Numbered from the stretch's first letter, positions 16,528 to 27,033 are shown. The stretch: 57,181 bases of DNA from Bacteroidales bacterium (GCA_016926375.1 JAFGOR010000101.1:1-57181); one strand, 5' to 3'. Made by a program: numbers and translations. The notes: generated from the sequence alone by a model not told the origin.

Positions 16528-17547
16528 TCAAACAATATTTACCTCCATCTCCAGCCTGATGGCAAAATGATTCATCACCGATTTTTGTATCTTTTGGGCA
16601 CAATCATAAATTTCTTTTCCGCTAGCACCACCCCGATTGATGATGATAAGCGGTTGCTTTTTGTGTGTAGCCGCTTTTCCGCATGACCGTCCTTTCCATC
16701 CGCACTGATCAATCAGCCATGCTGCAGAAAGTTTAACAGAACCATCTTTCATGTTGTATTCCGGCATGGTGGGATAAAACGGTTTCAGTGATTCGGACTG
16801 GGCTTTTGTTACCACCGGATTCTTAAAGAAACTACCTGCATTGCCCTGCTCGGCAGGATCAGGAAGCTTGTTTGTCCTGATGGTAATGATGGCCTTGCGG
16901 ATATTGGCAACAGTGGTTTCATCGTAGTTATTGAGTTCTTTCTCAAGATCAGGATAACGTGTGTTAAACAGGGGCTTTTTGCGCAACCTGTAACTGACTC
17001 TTGTAATGATCACATTGCCCTTTAATTCTGTTTTGAATATGCTGTTCCGGTATGAGAACCTGCAGTCTTTTGCTTTTAATTTGAATGGCTTGCGTTCTTT
17101 GATGTATAAACCCTCTACAGTGTCGATGAAGTCCATCACTTCAACACCATAGGCACCGATATTCTGCACCGGAGATGCGCCTGTAGTGCCCGGAATTAAG
17201 GAGAGGTTTTCGATGCCCCCCCAGTTGTTTCTTACACAGTAATCCACAAAGTCATCCCAATTTTCACCAGCACCGGCACGTACTACAACATGATCGACTC
17301 CCTCGCTGACCAAATCAATTCCTTTGATTGCCGGATGCAATATAACACCATCAAAGTCACCCGTAAACAAAACATTACTCCCCCCGCCAAGTATAAAAAG
17401 ACTGTTCCCTGCTGCGAGATCCGATGCCAGGAATTCGTTTACTGAATCAATATCACTGATTTCAACAAAATAACGTGCTTTAGCCGCTACATGAAAGGTG
17501 TTTCTATCAAATAACTCTGCGTTTTCCTGTATCTCAATCATGTTCAT
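16528..17547 (-). CDS. murB: UDP-N-acetylenolpyruvoylglucosamine reductase
   Basis: A 339-residue MurB of the E. coli-like type. It catalyses the NADPH-dependent reduction of UDP-GlcNAc-enolpyruvate to UDP-MurNAc in cytoplasmic peptidoglycan synthesis. FAD-binding features FILGGGSNVLF (residues about 48-58), LIPGTTGASPVQNIGAYGVE and the catalytic-serine region GNAGSFFKNP are visible, and the C-terminal SAAWLIDQCGWKG is typical. The start is the first of two close ATGs (17547; the other is 17541). A TATATTTG box 23 bp upstream gives a very short leader. A single-copy housekeeping gene. Confidence 0.95.
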   Translation of the reverse strand: MNMIEIQENAELFDRNTFHVAAKARYFVEISDIDSVNEFLASDLAAGNSLFILGGGSNVLFTGDFDGVILHPAIKGIDLVSEGVDHVVVRAGAGENWDDFVDYCVRNNWGGIENLSLIPGTTGASPVQNIGAYGVEVMDFIDTVEGLYIKERKPFKLKAKDCRFSYRNSIFKTELKGNVIITRVSYRLRKKPLFNTRYPDLEKELNNYDETTVANIRKAIITIRTNKLPDPAEQGNAGSFFKNPVVTKAQSESLKPFYPTMPEYNMKDGSVKLSAAWLIDQCGWKGRSCGKAATHKKQPLIIINRGGASGKEIYDCAQKIQKSVMNHFAIRLEMEVNIV

Positions 17548-17569
17548 GGGTTAGGTAAACAAATATAAT

Positions 17570-17577
17570 ATCTCCCG
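17570..17577 (-). promoter_or_regulatory. -7 box of murB
   Basis: TATATTTG on the minus strand matches TAnnTTTG exactly, 22 bp before the murB start. Confidence 0.6.
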
Positions 17578-17645
17578 GTTATTAAATCAATTGTAATGAA
17601 AGAATCTTTAATTTAGTGCAATCTAATATCAATCAGGGCCTGCCG

Positions 17646-18770
17646 ATGCGAATTATTCTCTGTGTTACCAATGATGTTGTCACCGATTGCAGGATTGGCC
17701 GGATAGCTGCTTCATTATTGAAATTGCCGGCCGAAGTTGCCATCATCGGGTTGTTGCTTCCGAATTCCCCTGCACTGCCTGAATACGCTTATAAAACCAT
17801 ACGTATCCGAATGATGTTCAGAAAAGGCCCTTTGTTTTACGCTGAATACAATACCAGGCTTTTCTTTAAACTCCTTTTCTGCTCTGCTGACCTGCTTGTT
17901 GCCAACGATCTGGATACACTTGCAGCTGTGTATGCGGCTTCTTTTTTCAAACGACTGCCGGTTGTTTACGACAGCCATGAATATTTTACGGAGTTGCCCG
18001 AGTTGGTTAACAGACCCTGGGTGAAAAAGGCCTGGGGTATGCTGGAATCGTTCCTGCTGCCGCGCATGAGGTATGCATCTACCGTAAGCCCTTCCATTGC
18101 TTCAGAATACCGGCGCAAATACGGAGTTAACATGCATTTGGTGAGGAATCTTCCTTACCGGATGGAGCATCTGCCCATACCTCAAATTTCCCTGCGCCGG
18201 CACCAGGAAAAAATTATCATGTACCAGGGATCGCTTAACTCCGGAAGGGGGTTGGAAACAGCAATCAGGGCCATGCAGTTCACAGAAAACAGCACACTGG
18301 TCGTTGCTGGATCCGGTTACCTTGAGGGTGAGCTTCGCGAACTGGTTAACTCACTTGCGCTTCATGAAAAAGTAAAATTCCTGGGCAGGGTTCCGCCTGA
18401 AGTTCTCAGAGAATACACAATACAGGCCGATCTGGGTATATCACTCGAAGAAAACTTGGGGCTGAATTACTTTTATGCTTTACCCAACAAATTGTTTGAT
18501 TACATTCAGGCACGCGTGCCTGTGCTGATTTCCGGGTTGCCCGAAATGACGGCAATAGTTAAAAAATACGAAGTCGGAATGACTACAGATATCCATGATC
18601 CGGCCCAGCTGGCAAATGTGTTTTCTTTAATGCTGGAGGATAATTCACAGCGGGAATTTTGGAAAGCCAGGCTGGAACTTGCTGCTGCCGAGCTTTGCTG
18701 GGAAAACGAGGAGCCTGTCCTGCTTGATCTGTACAAAAGGGTTATATCTGGCGATTGCCAGGCCTTATAA
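17646..18770 (+). CDS. Glycosyltransferase, GT4/GT-B family
   Basis: A 374-residue GT-B-fold glycosyltransferase. The N-terminal Rossmann half contains ADLLVANDLDTLAAVY and VVYDSHEYF. The C-terminal half has the nucleotide-sugar part: IIMYQGSLNSGRGLETAIRA, VVAGSGYLEGEL and LGISLEENLGLNY with the E-x7-E type acidic pair. The start at the ATG 17646 gives a clean MRIILCVTNDVV N-terminus; a GTG 30 bp earlier is possible. It overlaps the convergent permease gene by 6 bp. The acceptor is unknown; cell-surface polysaccharide or lipid-linked glycan synthesis is likely. Confidence 0.85.
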   Translation: MRIILCVTNDVVTDCRIGRIAASLLKLPAEVAIIGLLLPNSPALPEYAYKTIRIRMMFRKGPLFYAEYNTRLFFKLLFCSADLLVANDLDTLAAVYAASFFKRLPVVYDSHEYFTELPELVNRPWVKKAWGMLESFLLPRMRYASTVSPSIASEYRRKYGVNMHLVRNLPYRMEHLPIPQISLRRHQEKIIMYQGSLNSGRGLETAIRAMQFTENSTLVVAGSGYLEGELRELVNSLALHEKVKFLGRVPPEVLREYTIQADLGISLEENLGLNYFYALPNKLFDYIQARVPVLISGLPEMTAIVKKYEVGMTTDIHDPAQLANVFSLMLEDNSQREFWKARLELAAAELCWENEEPVLLDLYKRVISGDCQAL

Positions 18771-19565
18771 ATCTCTTTTCCTCAGTAACAGATTGATCAG
18801 GTAAATGAAAAGAACCATGTAAAGTAACACAATTGCTGTTTCCTTTAGCGAAACATAATCCTGGACCTCGCGCAATGCATATTTCCCAAAAGGCATGTGT
18901 ATCAGGTTGTTGATTGCTTTTATCGGGAAGAGCCCCTTTACCCAGGCCACATCAATCCGGAGAACAACAATGGGCTCTATGATTATGGTGTACAGAAACA
19001 TCAGTCCCATGGCCAATCCAGTTCTTTTGATAAGCAGGCCAATGAGCAGTGCAAATATCAGGTAGGCAGTCAGCAACAGAAAATAGGCAGGAACAAAGCC
19101 GGAATATTTAATGAGGTAGTGAAGCTGGATGTCGGGTGTGCTCAACATTCCGATGACCAAGCCGGCAATAAAAATAAAAAGGGTTGAGGCCAGGGACAGC
19201 AGCACAACCAGGAACAATTTGGATTTAATGAAGTCGGCCCTGCTCAAACCGTTCATGATATTCTGCCTGAGCGTGCTGTAACTTATTTCGCTGGTTATGG
19301 AAATGATCACATATATTGCCAGAATGAACTTGAGGTATCCGGCCACATATGTGATGTTGTGCCATATGTCGGGAAATTGGTAGATGGGTATGTTGGAAGG
19401 GTCAACCAGTTTGGAGAAGGATTCGCCGTTAAGCGAAATGGACTTGAGGAACATCTTGCCGCTCAGAATAACCAGCAGAACAATGCCGACATGCAGGCTG
19501 GTAAGTACCCAAAATGAGGCGTTGGATTTAATTTTTATCAGTTCAATTCGGAAAAGCCTTTTCAT
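18765..19565 (-). CDS. ABC-2 type transporter permease
   Basis: A 266-residue integral membrane protein with about six hydrophobic segments. The first is VLTSLHVGIVLLVIL, then a periplasmic loop with the sequence 'YQFPDIWHNITYVAGY', and the last is AIVLLYMVLFIYLINLLLRK. The layout matches ABC-2 permeases of Bacteroidota. The start codon overlaps the stop of the ATPase gene by 4 bp (ATGA), showing coupling. Two copies with two ATPase subunits would form the exporter. The substrate is unknown. Confidence 0.85.
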   Translation of the reverse strand: MKRLFRIELIKIKSNASFWVLTSLHVGIVLLVILSGKMFLKSISLNGESFSKLVDPSNIPIYQFPDIWHNITYVAGYLKFILAIYVIISITSEISYSTLRQNIMNGLSRADFIKSKLFLVVLLSLASTLFIFIAGLVIGMLSTPDIQLHYLIKYSGFVPAYFLLLTAYLIFALLIGLLIKRTGLAMGLMFLYTIIIEPIVVLRIDVAWVKGLFPIKAINNLIHMPFGKYALREVQDYVSLKETAIVLLYMVLFIYLINLLLRKRDL

Positions 19566-20491
19566 GCCGGTTCATTTAATATTTCAAGGAATTGTGTTTC
19601 AAGTGATTTTTTCAGAGAAACCAGGTGGGTAATGAAGATGCCGCGTTCAAAAACAAAGCGGCTGACTTCACCAATCTGAATCGCTCCCGGCAGGGTTATG
19701 GTAATTGTATCACCGGTGGTTTCAATTTTTTTTGTACCAGGAAAACTTTCCAGAACTGTCTTCAGGTTGGTCATGTTTTCAGCAGCCATTTCCAGGCGTT
19801 GTTCATCCAGTTTGGTTTCGTTAACCGGACCGGAATGCAAGAGCTGTCCTTTGTTCAGCACAGCAAAATGGGTGCATACTTTCTGAACCTCATCCAGCAA
19901 ATGGCTGGCCAGGATAATTGTTTTACCCCGGGCGGCAATATCCCGGATCAGTTCCCTGATTTCGGCTATCCCACGGGGATCCAAACCGTTAGTTGGTTCA
20001 TCGAGTATCATCACCAGGGGGTCGCAAAGCAGCGCAGATGCCAGGGCCAGTCGTTGCTTCATGCCCAGCGAAAAAGTGCTGAAGGCACTGTTCCTGCGGT
20101 CATACAAGCCTGTAATCTGCAATACTTCATGGATATTCTCATACCCGATGGCTTTGATCTCAGCTACAATCTTCAGGTTATCCACAGCCGAGAGATAGGG
20201 GTAAAATGCCGGTGTTTCAAGTATTGAGCCAATTGTCTGCCGGGTTTCCTTATCGGGCTTTTTCCCAAACCAACTGTAGGATCCGCTGGTTGGATTAATC
20301 ACATCCAGCAGCATGCCCAGTGTTGTGGTTTTGCCACTGCCGTTGGGGCCCAGGATTCCGAAAACACTTTTTTCAGGAATGCTCAATGTCAGCTTGTCAA
20401 CAGCCTTTATTACCCCGTAATATTTGGTAAGGCCATTGGTGGTTACAACGTTGTTCAAATTATTTGTATTAGGATGGTTTTCAGGTTGCAT
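19562..20491 (-). CDS. ABC transporter ATP-binding protein
   Basis: A 309-residue ATPase with Walker A GPNGSGKT (residues about 47-54), signature FSLGMKQRL, Walker B VMILDEPTNGLDP and the H-loop ASHLLDE. This is the CcmA/drug-export subtype (DRA family). The C-terminal 90 residues are an extra domain of the type seen in ABC-2 exporters. The ATG at 20491 overlaps the upstream DUF4252 gene by 11 bp; a TTG at 20509 would overlap more. It powers the adjacent permease. Confidence 0.93.
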   Translation of the reverse strand: MQPENHPNTNNLNNVVTTNGLTKYYGVIKAVDKLTLSIPEKSVFGILGPNGSGKTTTLGMLLDVINPTSGSYSWFGKKPDKETRQTIGSILETPAFYPYLSAVDNLKIVAEIKAIGYENIHEVLQITGLYDRRNSAFSTFSLGMKQRLALASALLCDPLVMILDEPTNGLDPRGIAEIRELIRDIAARGKTIILASHLLDEVQKVCTHFAVLNKGQLLHSGPVNETKLDEQRLEMAAENMTNLKTVLESFPGTKKIETTGDTITITLPGAIQIGEVSRFVFERGIFITHLVSLKKSLETQFLEILNEPA

Positions 20492-20960
20492 TTCCTTTGC
20501 GTAAATCAATTTTCTCCTTTAACGCCATAAATTTCTTCACATCAATCGATCCGATCAGGTCAACAAGTACCAGGCTTTCGTGGTTTTCAATCACAGCAAC
20601 AAATCCAATGGTTTTGCCTTTTTTCTCACGGTTGTACAGGTTAACAACATTGCCCTTTTCATTGATCATCATGATAACCTGATATTCTTCATCGGTAAGT
20701 GATTTTTTCAGTGCGGCTATATCCTTGGTGCTTACACTGACTGTTGCCTTACTGTAATTCAGCACCCTGATTTCTTCAATGTCTTTGATAATGTCGGCCA
20801 ACTCCGGGCTATTTTCCGCGTTCAGCATTTTTAGGGTACTGCTGTAGAAAAACATGTTGGAGGTTTCCTTAAAGTCCGATCTGAACCGGGTAATGCTTTT
20901 GCTTTGGCCACATACGCCAATAGTGACCGCCAACAAAAGCAGCATGAAAGCATATTTCAT
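20481..20960 (-). CDS. DUF4252 protein, exported
   Basis: A 159-residue protein with a short signal peptide (MKYAFMLLLLAVTIGVCG, possible lipobox IGVC). The body matches DUF4252 proteins by its features: a conserved EEIRVLNYS strand, KKGKTIGFVAVIEN and a final VLVDLIGSIDVKKF. The function of the family is unknown. It is the first gene of a three-gene unit with the ABC ATPase and permease, overlapping the ATPase by 11 bp; in other Bacteroidota DUF4252 genes often follow an ECF sigma factor instead. Confidence 0.8.
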   Translation of the reverse strand: MKYAFMLLLLAVTIGVCGQSKSITRFRSDFKETSNMFFYSSTLKMLNAENSPELADIIKDIEEIRVLNYSKATVSVSTKDIAALKKSLTDEEYQVIMMINEKGNVVNLYNREKKGKTIGFVAVIENHESLVLVDLIGSIDVKKFMALKEKIDLRKGNAT

Positions 20961-21039
20961 AACAGCTATTTTAATAGTAAGACGAATGAACCTGGTGAAA
21001 ATTACAAAAAATATTCAAATAAAAACCAAGACTGAAGAT

Positions 21040-21154
21040 ATTGGCAGTAGCAGTGGCAACGGCAGTAGCAGTCAACTCCCAACTCCCACGCATCCAGTAT
21101 CCAATATCCAGTATCCAGTACCTGCCTGCCGGAGCGGCAGCGCAGGCAGGTCCA
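21040..21154. repeat. Simple repeats and 35-bp palindrome, copy 2
   Basis: Several copies of GGCAGTAGCAG and (A)TCCAGTAT occur side by side, followed at 21120-21154 by an exact copy of the 35-bp palindrome at 8807-8841. It lies directly downstream of the malic enzyme gene. Confidence 0.7.
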
Positions 21155-21158
21155 GCAA

Positions 21159-23441
21159 CTACAACCTGATAATTTCCCTGGTGCAGGTTTGTGCGTCAAT
21201 GACTGTGATGGCTGCCATGTTCACTATTTCGCGCACCGAGCTTGCCATTTGCATTACCTGGATTGGTCTGTTAAGCCCCGTAAGAATCGGTCCGATTACT
21301 TCTGCACCTCCCAGTTCCTGCATCATTTTATAGGCAATGTTTCCCGAATTCAGATCGGGGAAGATTACGGTGTTGACATCCATATCGCCCAGCTTGCTGA
21401 AAGGGAATTTCTCCTGCCTTAGTTTTTTGTTGAACGCATAATTGGCCTGCATTTCGCCGTCAACAATCAATTCGGGGTAATCGCGATGCAGTATGGCAAC
21501 AGCCTCACGAACCGTATCCGGACTTTCATGGCGGTTTGATCCGAAATTGGAATAAGACAGCATGGCAATACGCGGTACCATGTCGAACTTTTTAACCTCA
21601 TTGGCTGTAAGTAACGTGGTGTCGGCCAGCATACGGGCAGTGGGGTTGATGTTTACGGTTGTGTCAGCAAAGAAGAAAGGTCCCCTTTTAGTAAGTACAA
21701 TATACATGCCGGCTATGTGGTTCAGACTGTTATTGGTGCCCGCAACCTGAAGCGCCGGCCTGATGGTGTTTGCATAGCGGCTTGAAAAACCGGCAAGAAA
21801 TCCGTCTGCTTCACCTGATTCCACCATGATCACGCCGAAGTAATTCGGATCATGCACCTTTTCCAATGCTTCTTCATAGGTCATCCCTTTCCGCTGCCTT
21901 TTTTCAAAAAGGATTTGCGCGTAGCGTTTTCTTCTGTCTTCTTCAACCGCACTATGAATGTCAATAACAGGGACTTCTAATTCAATATGATGGCTCAGGG
22001 CAAGCTCCCTGATTTCTTTTTCATTTCCCAACAGCACAGGGTTGGCAATTCCTTCGTTAATCACATTCTGAACAGCTTTCAGTACTTTCAGGTTGTTGGC
22101 ATCGGCAAAAACAATAGTCTTCGCAGTCTGCCGTGCACGGTTTCTGATGTCGTCCACCAGTTTATCATACAGGCCCATTCGTTTCATGAGCTCAATTTCG
22201 TATGCCTTCCAGTCGGTAATGGCTGTACGTGCTACTCCGGTTTCCATGGCAGCGCGGGCAACAGCAGGGGCAACTCTTGTGATCAGCCGCGGGTCAAGAG
22301 GTTTGGGTATAAGATATTCTCTGCCAAATTGCAGGTTGCTTACTTTATAAGCTGTGTTAACCTGTTCGGGAACAGCTTCCTTGGCAAGACCGGCCAATGC
22401 ATACACAGCGGCCAGTTTCATTTCTTCGTTAATGGTTTTGGCGCGCACATCAAGGGCTCCCCTGAATATAAAAGGAAAACCCAGTACATTGTTGATCTGG
22501 TTCGGATAATCGCTCCTTCCGGTGGCAATGATCACATCTTTTCGGGCATCAACCGCATCTTCGTATGATATTTCCGGGGTGGGGTTGGCCATGGCAAATA
22601 CAACCGGGTCAGAAGCCATGGAACGCAACATATCCTTTGTCATTACATTTCCTGTTGAGAGTCCAAGGAACATGTCGGCACCCTTTAAAGCCTCAGCAAG
22701 CGTGGATATGTTAAGGTCCCGGGCGAATTCCAGCTTGTATTTGTTCAGGTCAGTCCGGCTTGTGGAACATACGCCTTTGCTGTCGAGCATGGTGATGTTT
22801 TCCGGCCTAACACCAAGTTTCTTGTACAAACGGGCGCAGGAAATGGCAGAAGCACCGGCCCCGTTGATCACCACCCTGATATTTTCAATCTTCTTGCCGG
22901 TAATTTCCAGTGAATTCAACAATCCTGCCGCGGAAATAATGGCTGTACCATGCTGGTCATCATGAAAAACAGGGATATCAAGCTCTTTTTTCAACCGTTC
23001 TTCAACCTCAAAGCATTCAGGAGCCTTGATGTCCTCCAGGTTAATGCCTCCGAAGGTGGGGGAAATGGCCCTGATCGTTGCGATCAGCTTTTCAACATCT
23101 TTCTCGTTTACCTCGATATCAAAAACATCCACGTCAGCAAATACCTTGAAAAGCAATCCTTTTCCTTCCATAACGGGTTTTCCGGCCAGTGTTCCTATAT
23201 CGCCCAGACCCAGCACTGCCGTGCCGTTTGAAATTACGGCCACCAGGTTGCACTTGGATGTATAGATATAGGCATCATCCGGATTTTTCTGGATTTCCAG
23301 GCAGGGTTCGGCAACTCCCGGGGTATAAGCCAGGGACAGGTCGTATTGCGTATTGTACGGCTTGGTAGGAATCACTTCTATCTTTCCGGGCCTGCCGCAT
23401 GAATGGTAATGCAGCGCTTCTTCACGGGTTACTTTTGGCAT
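21159..23441 (-). CDS. maeB: NADP-type malic enzyme with C-terminal phosphotransacetylase-like domain
   Basis: A 760-residue two-domain enzyme. Residues about 1-430 are the malic enzyme, oxidatively decarboxylating malate to pyruvate ([32 protein letters not shown] for dinucleotide binding). Residues about 440-760 resemble phosphate acetyltransferase ([43 protein letters not shown]). In characterised homologues this domain is regulatory, sensing acetyl-CoA, and not catalytic. The protein supplies pyruvate and NADPH from C4 acids. It starts [10 protein letters not shown] after a repeat-rich gap and is probably monocistronic. Confidence 0.93.
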   Translation of the reverse strand: MPKVTREEALHYHSCGRPGKIEVIPTKPYNTQYDLSLAYTPGVAEPCLEIQKNPDDAYIYTSKCNLVAVISNGTAVLGLGDIGTLAGKPVMEGKGLLFKVFADVDVFDIEVNEKDVEKLIATIRAISPTFGGINLEDIKAPECFEVEERLKKELDIPVFHDDQHGTAIISAAGLLNSLEITGKKIENIRVVINGAGASAISCARLYKKLGVRPENITMLDSKGVCSTSRTDLNKYKLEFARDLNISTLAEALKGADMFLGLSTGNVMTKDMLRSMASDPVVFAMANPTPEISYEDAVDARKDVIIATGRSDYPNQINNVLGFPFIFRGALDVRAKTINEEMKLAAVYALAGLAKEAVPEQVNTAYKVSNLQFGREYLIPKPLDPRLITRVAPAVARAAMETGVARTAITDWKAYEIELMKRMGLYDKLVDDIRNRARQTAKTIVFADANNLKVLKAVQNVINEGIANPVLLGNEKEIRELALSHHIELEVPVIDIHSAVEEDRRKRYAQILFEKRQRKGMTYEEALEKVHDPNYFGVIMVESGEADGFLAGFSSRYANTIRPALQVAGTNNSLNHIAGMYIVLTKRGPFFFADTTVNINPTARMLADTTLLTANEVKKFDMVPRIAMLSYSNFGSNRHESPDTVREAVAILHRDYPELIVDGEMQANYAFNKKLRQEKFPFSKLGDMDVNTVIFPDLNSGNIAYKMMQELGGAEVIGPILTGLNRPIQVMQMASSVREIVNMAAITVIDAQTCTREIIRL

Positions 23442-23745
23442 GGTTTTATAGGTTATATGTTGAATGATGTATGTTGTTTCACCCGCCTAAGCTTTAGCGG
23501 AGGCAGGTCTTTTAAGTCTACTAAGTCTACTAAGTCTACTAAGTCTTTTACGACAGGAAACCTTGGGTAAGGTTGTGAGATAAGTTACGAAAAATTAAAA
23601 GATAAAGAAAGGATATTTGTCTGGTCAGGTTAATGGAGCCAGGCTTGCCTGCCGGCGGGCAGGAGCCAAGCCTGCCTGCCGGCAGGAGCCAATGGCTAAC
23701 CTGCCTACCGGCAGGCAGGTAGCTAATAGCCAATAGCTGGTGATG
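23442..23745. repeat. Repeat-rich intergenic region
   Basis: No gene. It holds a 9-bp tandem repeat TAAGTCTAC (about 3.7 copies, 23513-23545) and three nearby palindromes of the CCTGCC/GGCAGG type (23636-23728), mixed with AGCCAATAGCC-type repeats. The palindromes lie just beyond the stop of the ASPIC lipoprotein gene. Confidence 0.6.
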
Positions 23746-26700
23746 TCAGGGATTGACTTCCAGCAGCTTCAGGTAGCCGTTGTTAATGGCAAACAGCAAC
23801 CCTTCTTTTCCGGAGGCCAGCTTGATTTTTCCTATAGCCTTTACCTCTCCCCGCACACACAAGCCGCTTTCAGCCGGTGGAATGGCTCTGATGTTCCCTT
23901 TGGAATCTGCCTTCAAAACAAGCCCTATACTGGCATCATTCCGGGGTGTTGCGCTTTCCGATGCATAAAAATTGCCGGCAATAACAAATGCAGTTTCATT
24001 ACCGTCATAATTAATTGCTGCCGTTGCATTCACCGAAGAAATTTGAGCCCAGTTGGGCAATGGATGCATTGAGAAGTTGCCATTTCCCTGATTCTCAATC
24101 CAATAATGCGCAAATGTATTGGTTGTGTAGTGCAATGAGGCATTCAGCATGACTTCACCATAAATATCCTCAAGCGTAGCACTGGCAAAATCCTTATAAG
24201 TGGCAAACCTGAGTTTGACTACAGGTATCTGTTTGGATGTGGCATCAAAATCATGCGCGGGGTAACGTGTTCCGTTCTCCCCGTAAGCCATAACGATATC
24301 ATTTCTTCCATCCACGTCAAAATCATTGATAAAGACTTCAAAAGGCTCTTCTTTACTTGTTTTATATTTATAATTCAAACCCAGGTTACCGGCTACAAAA
24401 TCTGTGTCGCCATCCTTGTCCATATCGATGGATTGAATGCTGTACCACCAGCCAACGGTTTCACCAAAGCCTTTTTTTATGGTTACATCTGTAAATCCGG
24501 CATCAGTATTCTCAAAAAAGCAGATTTTCATCCATTCACCCACCACAATCAGGTCCATATCCTGATCGCCATCGAAGTCGTTCCATAAGGCATCGGTCAC
24601 CAGCCCGATCTGACTTAATGCCGGTGCCACCTGACTGGTCACGTTATCAAACCTCAGTTCCGATCCTTTTTTGCCATTATTTCTCAAAACATAACTGTTG
24701 GCGGGGTAAGGGTAATTTCCGGGCACTATGCGGCCGCCCACAAACAGATCCAGATCACCGTCGCGATCATAATCAGCAGCTTTTACGCATTTTCCGCTTA
24801 TATTCAAATCTGCAGGAAGGGCATTTGAGCTCTTTTCAAACCCTTTTCCTGTGTTCAGGTACAATCTGTCCTGATAGAATTCCGTAGGCTTTCTGATATC
24901 GTTTCCTCCGCTTACCACATATAAGTCTGTTTTGCCGTCACCATCTGCATCAAACAGCAATGCTCCCGTATCTTCAAAGTTTTTATCGTTGTTCCATGGT
25001 CCGGACATTTCCTTAAAGGCACCTGTTTCTGTTTGCAGATACATGGCTGCTTTTGACCCCTGGGCATTGCCGATAAAGAAGTCGTCAAGGCCGTCACCGT
25101 TGACATCACCGGTAGCCAGTCCGGGACCCATTTGCGAGTTTTTATGGGGTAGGAGTTCTTCAGTCAGAAAATCATCAAAGTCATCCTCCGTGTGCCTGAA
25201 GTTGATCCCGGATGCAATGGTAATGTCTCTGAAGTGTTGTTTCTTTTCAGGAGCAGCCGGCTTAACCTTATCGGCATTTTTATAGGATAATTTCAGGGTT
25301 TGGTTTGCCTGTATATTTTTAAGAATCTGCATTTTGTTGTCGGGCCAAACTATGGTTAACTCATCAATGGTGTCGTGCTGAGCCAGGCCAAAATGCAGGG
25401 TTGCAGGCACACTCGACTGGTATCCGCGGGTCAGGGTCAGTTCCTGGTATTGCGTTATATCTTTGGTTTTCACCGTGATGATGCTTCCCAGGCCAAATAA
25501 ATTGTGATCGGGACCAGCCAGGTTGATTTTGATAAAATGGTTATTGGTACTGTTTGCAGCCCTGTTTTCATAAATGGCTGAAACTTCATTCACATTGCAG
25601 ACCACAACATCCAGGTCTCCGTCGTTGTCGAAGTCGGAATACGACATGCCGTTGGCAAGTGTTGGCTCCTCAAAACCCCATGCTACTGAAACATCAGTAA
25701 ATGTAAGATCACCATTGTTTTTGTAAACATAGTTTCTCACGGGCGTACTGGGAAAGAGTTCGGGCCGGTATTCTTTAACCTGCCTGAAGTATTCATTTTC
25801 CATAGGATCGCGAAGTATGTCGCGATCATTGATGTCTTTCAGCACGCCATTAGCAACAAAGAGATCCTTATAGCCGTCGTTATCCAAATCCAGAAAAGTT
25901 CCGCCCCAGCTCCAGTCGGTATAAGCCGTACCGGCAAACAGGGTGATGTTGCTGTAAACCGGGATGCTGTCGAAAATGCCGTTGTTGATCTGCAGTGAGT
26001 TCTGCATATACTGGTAATGAAAGCCGAATCCAATACTTTTATTGAATGTTTCACGTCGCATGGGCATCACATTCACAACCCTGCGGAAATGATCCTCCGG
26101 GGTCATGTCTATCTGGAACATGTCAACCAGTCCGTCGTTATTGACGTCGGCTGCATCGAAACCCATCCCGAAAATAGATGTTTGAAAGGTAGCCTCTTTC
26201 ACCACTTCCCTGAATGTGCCGTTGCCATTGTTCAGGTAAAAGCGATCGGGCGGATTGAAGTCATTGGAAATATAAAGATCCTTCCATCCGTCGTTGTTAT
26301 AATCCATAGCCACAACACCAATCGACATACCGAAATTTCTCACGCCGGCTTCATCAGTGACATCAGTGAAGGTCCCGTTCCCGTTGTTTCTAAATAAGTG
26401 GCCTGATTCTTCCAAATTATTCTCAGTGACTTTATTATAATAGAAATCAGCACCTTGGCTCACCAGAACAATGGGGTAATTGGCCACAAAAAGATCAAGA
26501 AAACCATCGTTGTTATAGTCAAAGAAGGTTGCCTGAACTGAAGAGCTATTGTCGTTGATGCCGTATGTTTTGCCACTTTCCGTGAAGGTGTTGTTTTTGT
26601 TGTTGATAAACAATAAATTATCCGAAGGCGGGTATTTTCCTGAAACGCAAACGTATATGTCGAGCCAGCCGTCGTTATTTACATCGGCCATGGTTGATCC

Positions 26701-27033
26701 GGTAAACCACTGGTGATTACCCATAATTCCCGCTTGCTCGGAAATATCTTCAAACTTCATATTTCCCTTATTCAAATAGAGCCTGCTGGGAACAAGGTTG
26801 CCTGTGAAGAAGATATCATCGAGTCCGTCGTTGTTGATATCGCCCACCGAAACGCCGCATCCCATATACATGTATGGAAAAATGGTGTAGTTCAGGGTGT
26901 CATTTTCAATCAACTCATTCAGAAAGTCAATACCTGTTTTGGATGGGGAAAGTTTTTTGAATGGTTCTTTGGAAAACTTATCACACGACAACAGCAAAAG
27001 ACAAGTAAGGAGTATGATGAAAGAGGACTTCAT
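23746..27033 (-). CDS. FG-GAP/VCBS-repeat and ASPIC/UnbV lipoprotein (second)
   Basis: A 1095-residue exported lipoprotein (lipobox LLSC, cysteine at residue 16). It has many calcium-loop motifs of the FG-GAP/VCBS propeller type (DINNDGLDD, DVNNDGWLD, DYNNDGFLD, DLDNDGYKD, DFDNDGDLD). An ASPIC/UnbV domain lies near residues 500-590 (LTRGYQSSVPATLHFGLA, VWPDNK), followed by a second set of calcium loops (DVNGDGLDD, DADGDGKTD, DYDRDGDLD, DMDKDGDTD). Such proteins are surface-exposed adhesion or binding proteins; ASPIC/UnbV has no known activity. It follows a SusD gene by 56 bp and is the paralogue of the lipoprotein at 28827-32171. It could bind or process the substrate of the SusC/SusD transporter. 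Confidence 0.85.
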   Translation of the reverse strand: MKSSFIILLTCLLLLSCDKFSKEPFKKLSPSKTGIDFLNELIENDTLNYTIFPYMYMGCGVSVGDINNDGLDDIFFTGNLVPSRLYLNKGNMKFEDISEQAGIMGNHQWFTGSTMADVNNDGWLDIYVCVSGKYPPSDNLLFINNKNNTFTESGKTYGINDNSSSVQATFFDYNNDGFLDLFVANYPIVLVSQGADFYYNKVTENNLEESGHLFRNNGNGTFTDVTDEAGVRNFGMSIGVVAMDYNNDGWKDLYISNDFNPPDRFYLNNGNGTFREVVKEATFQTSIFGMGFDAADVNNDGLVDMFQIDMTPEDHFRRVVNVMPMRRETFNKSIGFGFHYQYMQNSLQINNGIFDSIPVYSNITLFAGTAYTDWSWGGTFLDLDNDGYKDLFVANGVLKDINDRDILRDPMENEYFRQVKEYRPELFPSTPVRNYVYKNNGDLTFTDVSVAWGFEEPTLANGMSYSDFDNDGDLDVVVCNVNEVSAIYENRAANSTNNHFIKINLAGPDHNLFGLGSIITVKTKDITQYQELTLTRGYQSSVPATLHFGLAQHDTIDELTIVWPDNKMQILKNIQANQTLKLSYKNADKVKPAAPEKKQHFRDITIASGINFRHTEDDFDDFLTEELLPHKNSQMGPGLATGDVNGDGLDDFFIGNAQGSKAAMYLQTETGAFKEMSGPWNNDKNFEDTGALLFDADGDGKTDLYVVSGGNDIRKPTEFYQDRLYLNTGKGFEKSSNALPADLNISGKCVKAADYDRDGDLDLFVGGRIVPGNYPYPANSYVLRNNGKKGSELRFDNVTSQVAPALSQIGLVTDALWNDFDGDQDMDLIVVGEWMKICFFENTDAGFTDVTIKKGFGETVGWWYSIQSIDMDKDGDTDFVAGNLGLNYKYKTSKEEPFEVFINDFDVDGRNDIVMAYGENGTRYPAHDFDATSKQIPVVKLRFATYKDFASATLEDIYGEVMLNASLHYTTNTFAHYWIENQGNGNFSMHPLPNWAQISSVNATAAINYDGNETAFVIAGNFYASESATPRNDASIGLVLKADSKGNIRAIPPAESGLCVRGEVKAIGKIKLASGKEGLLFAINNGYLKLLEVNP

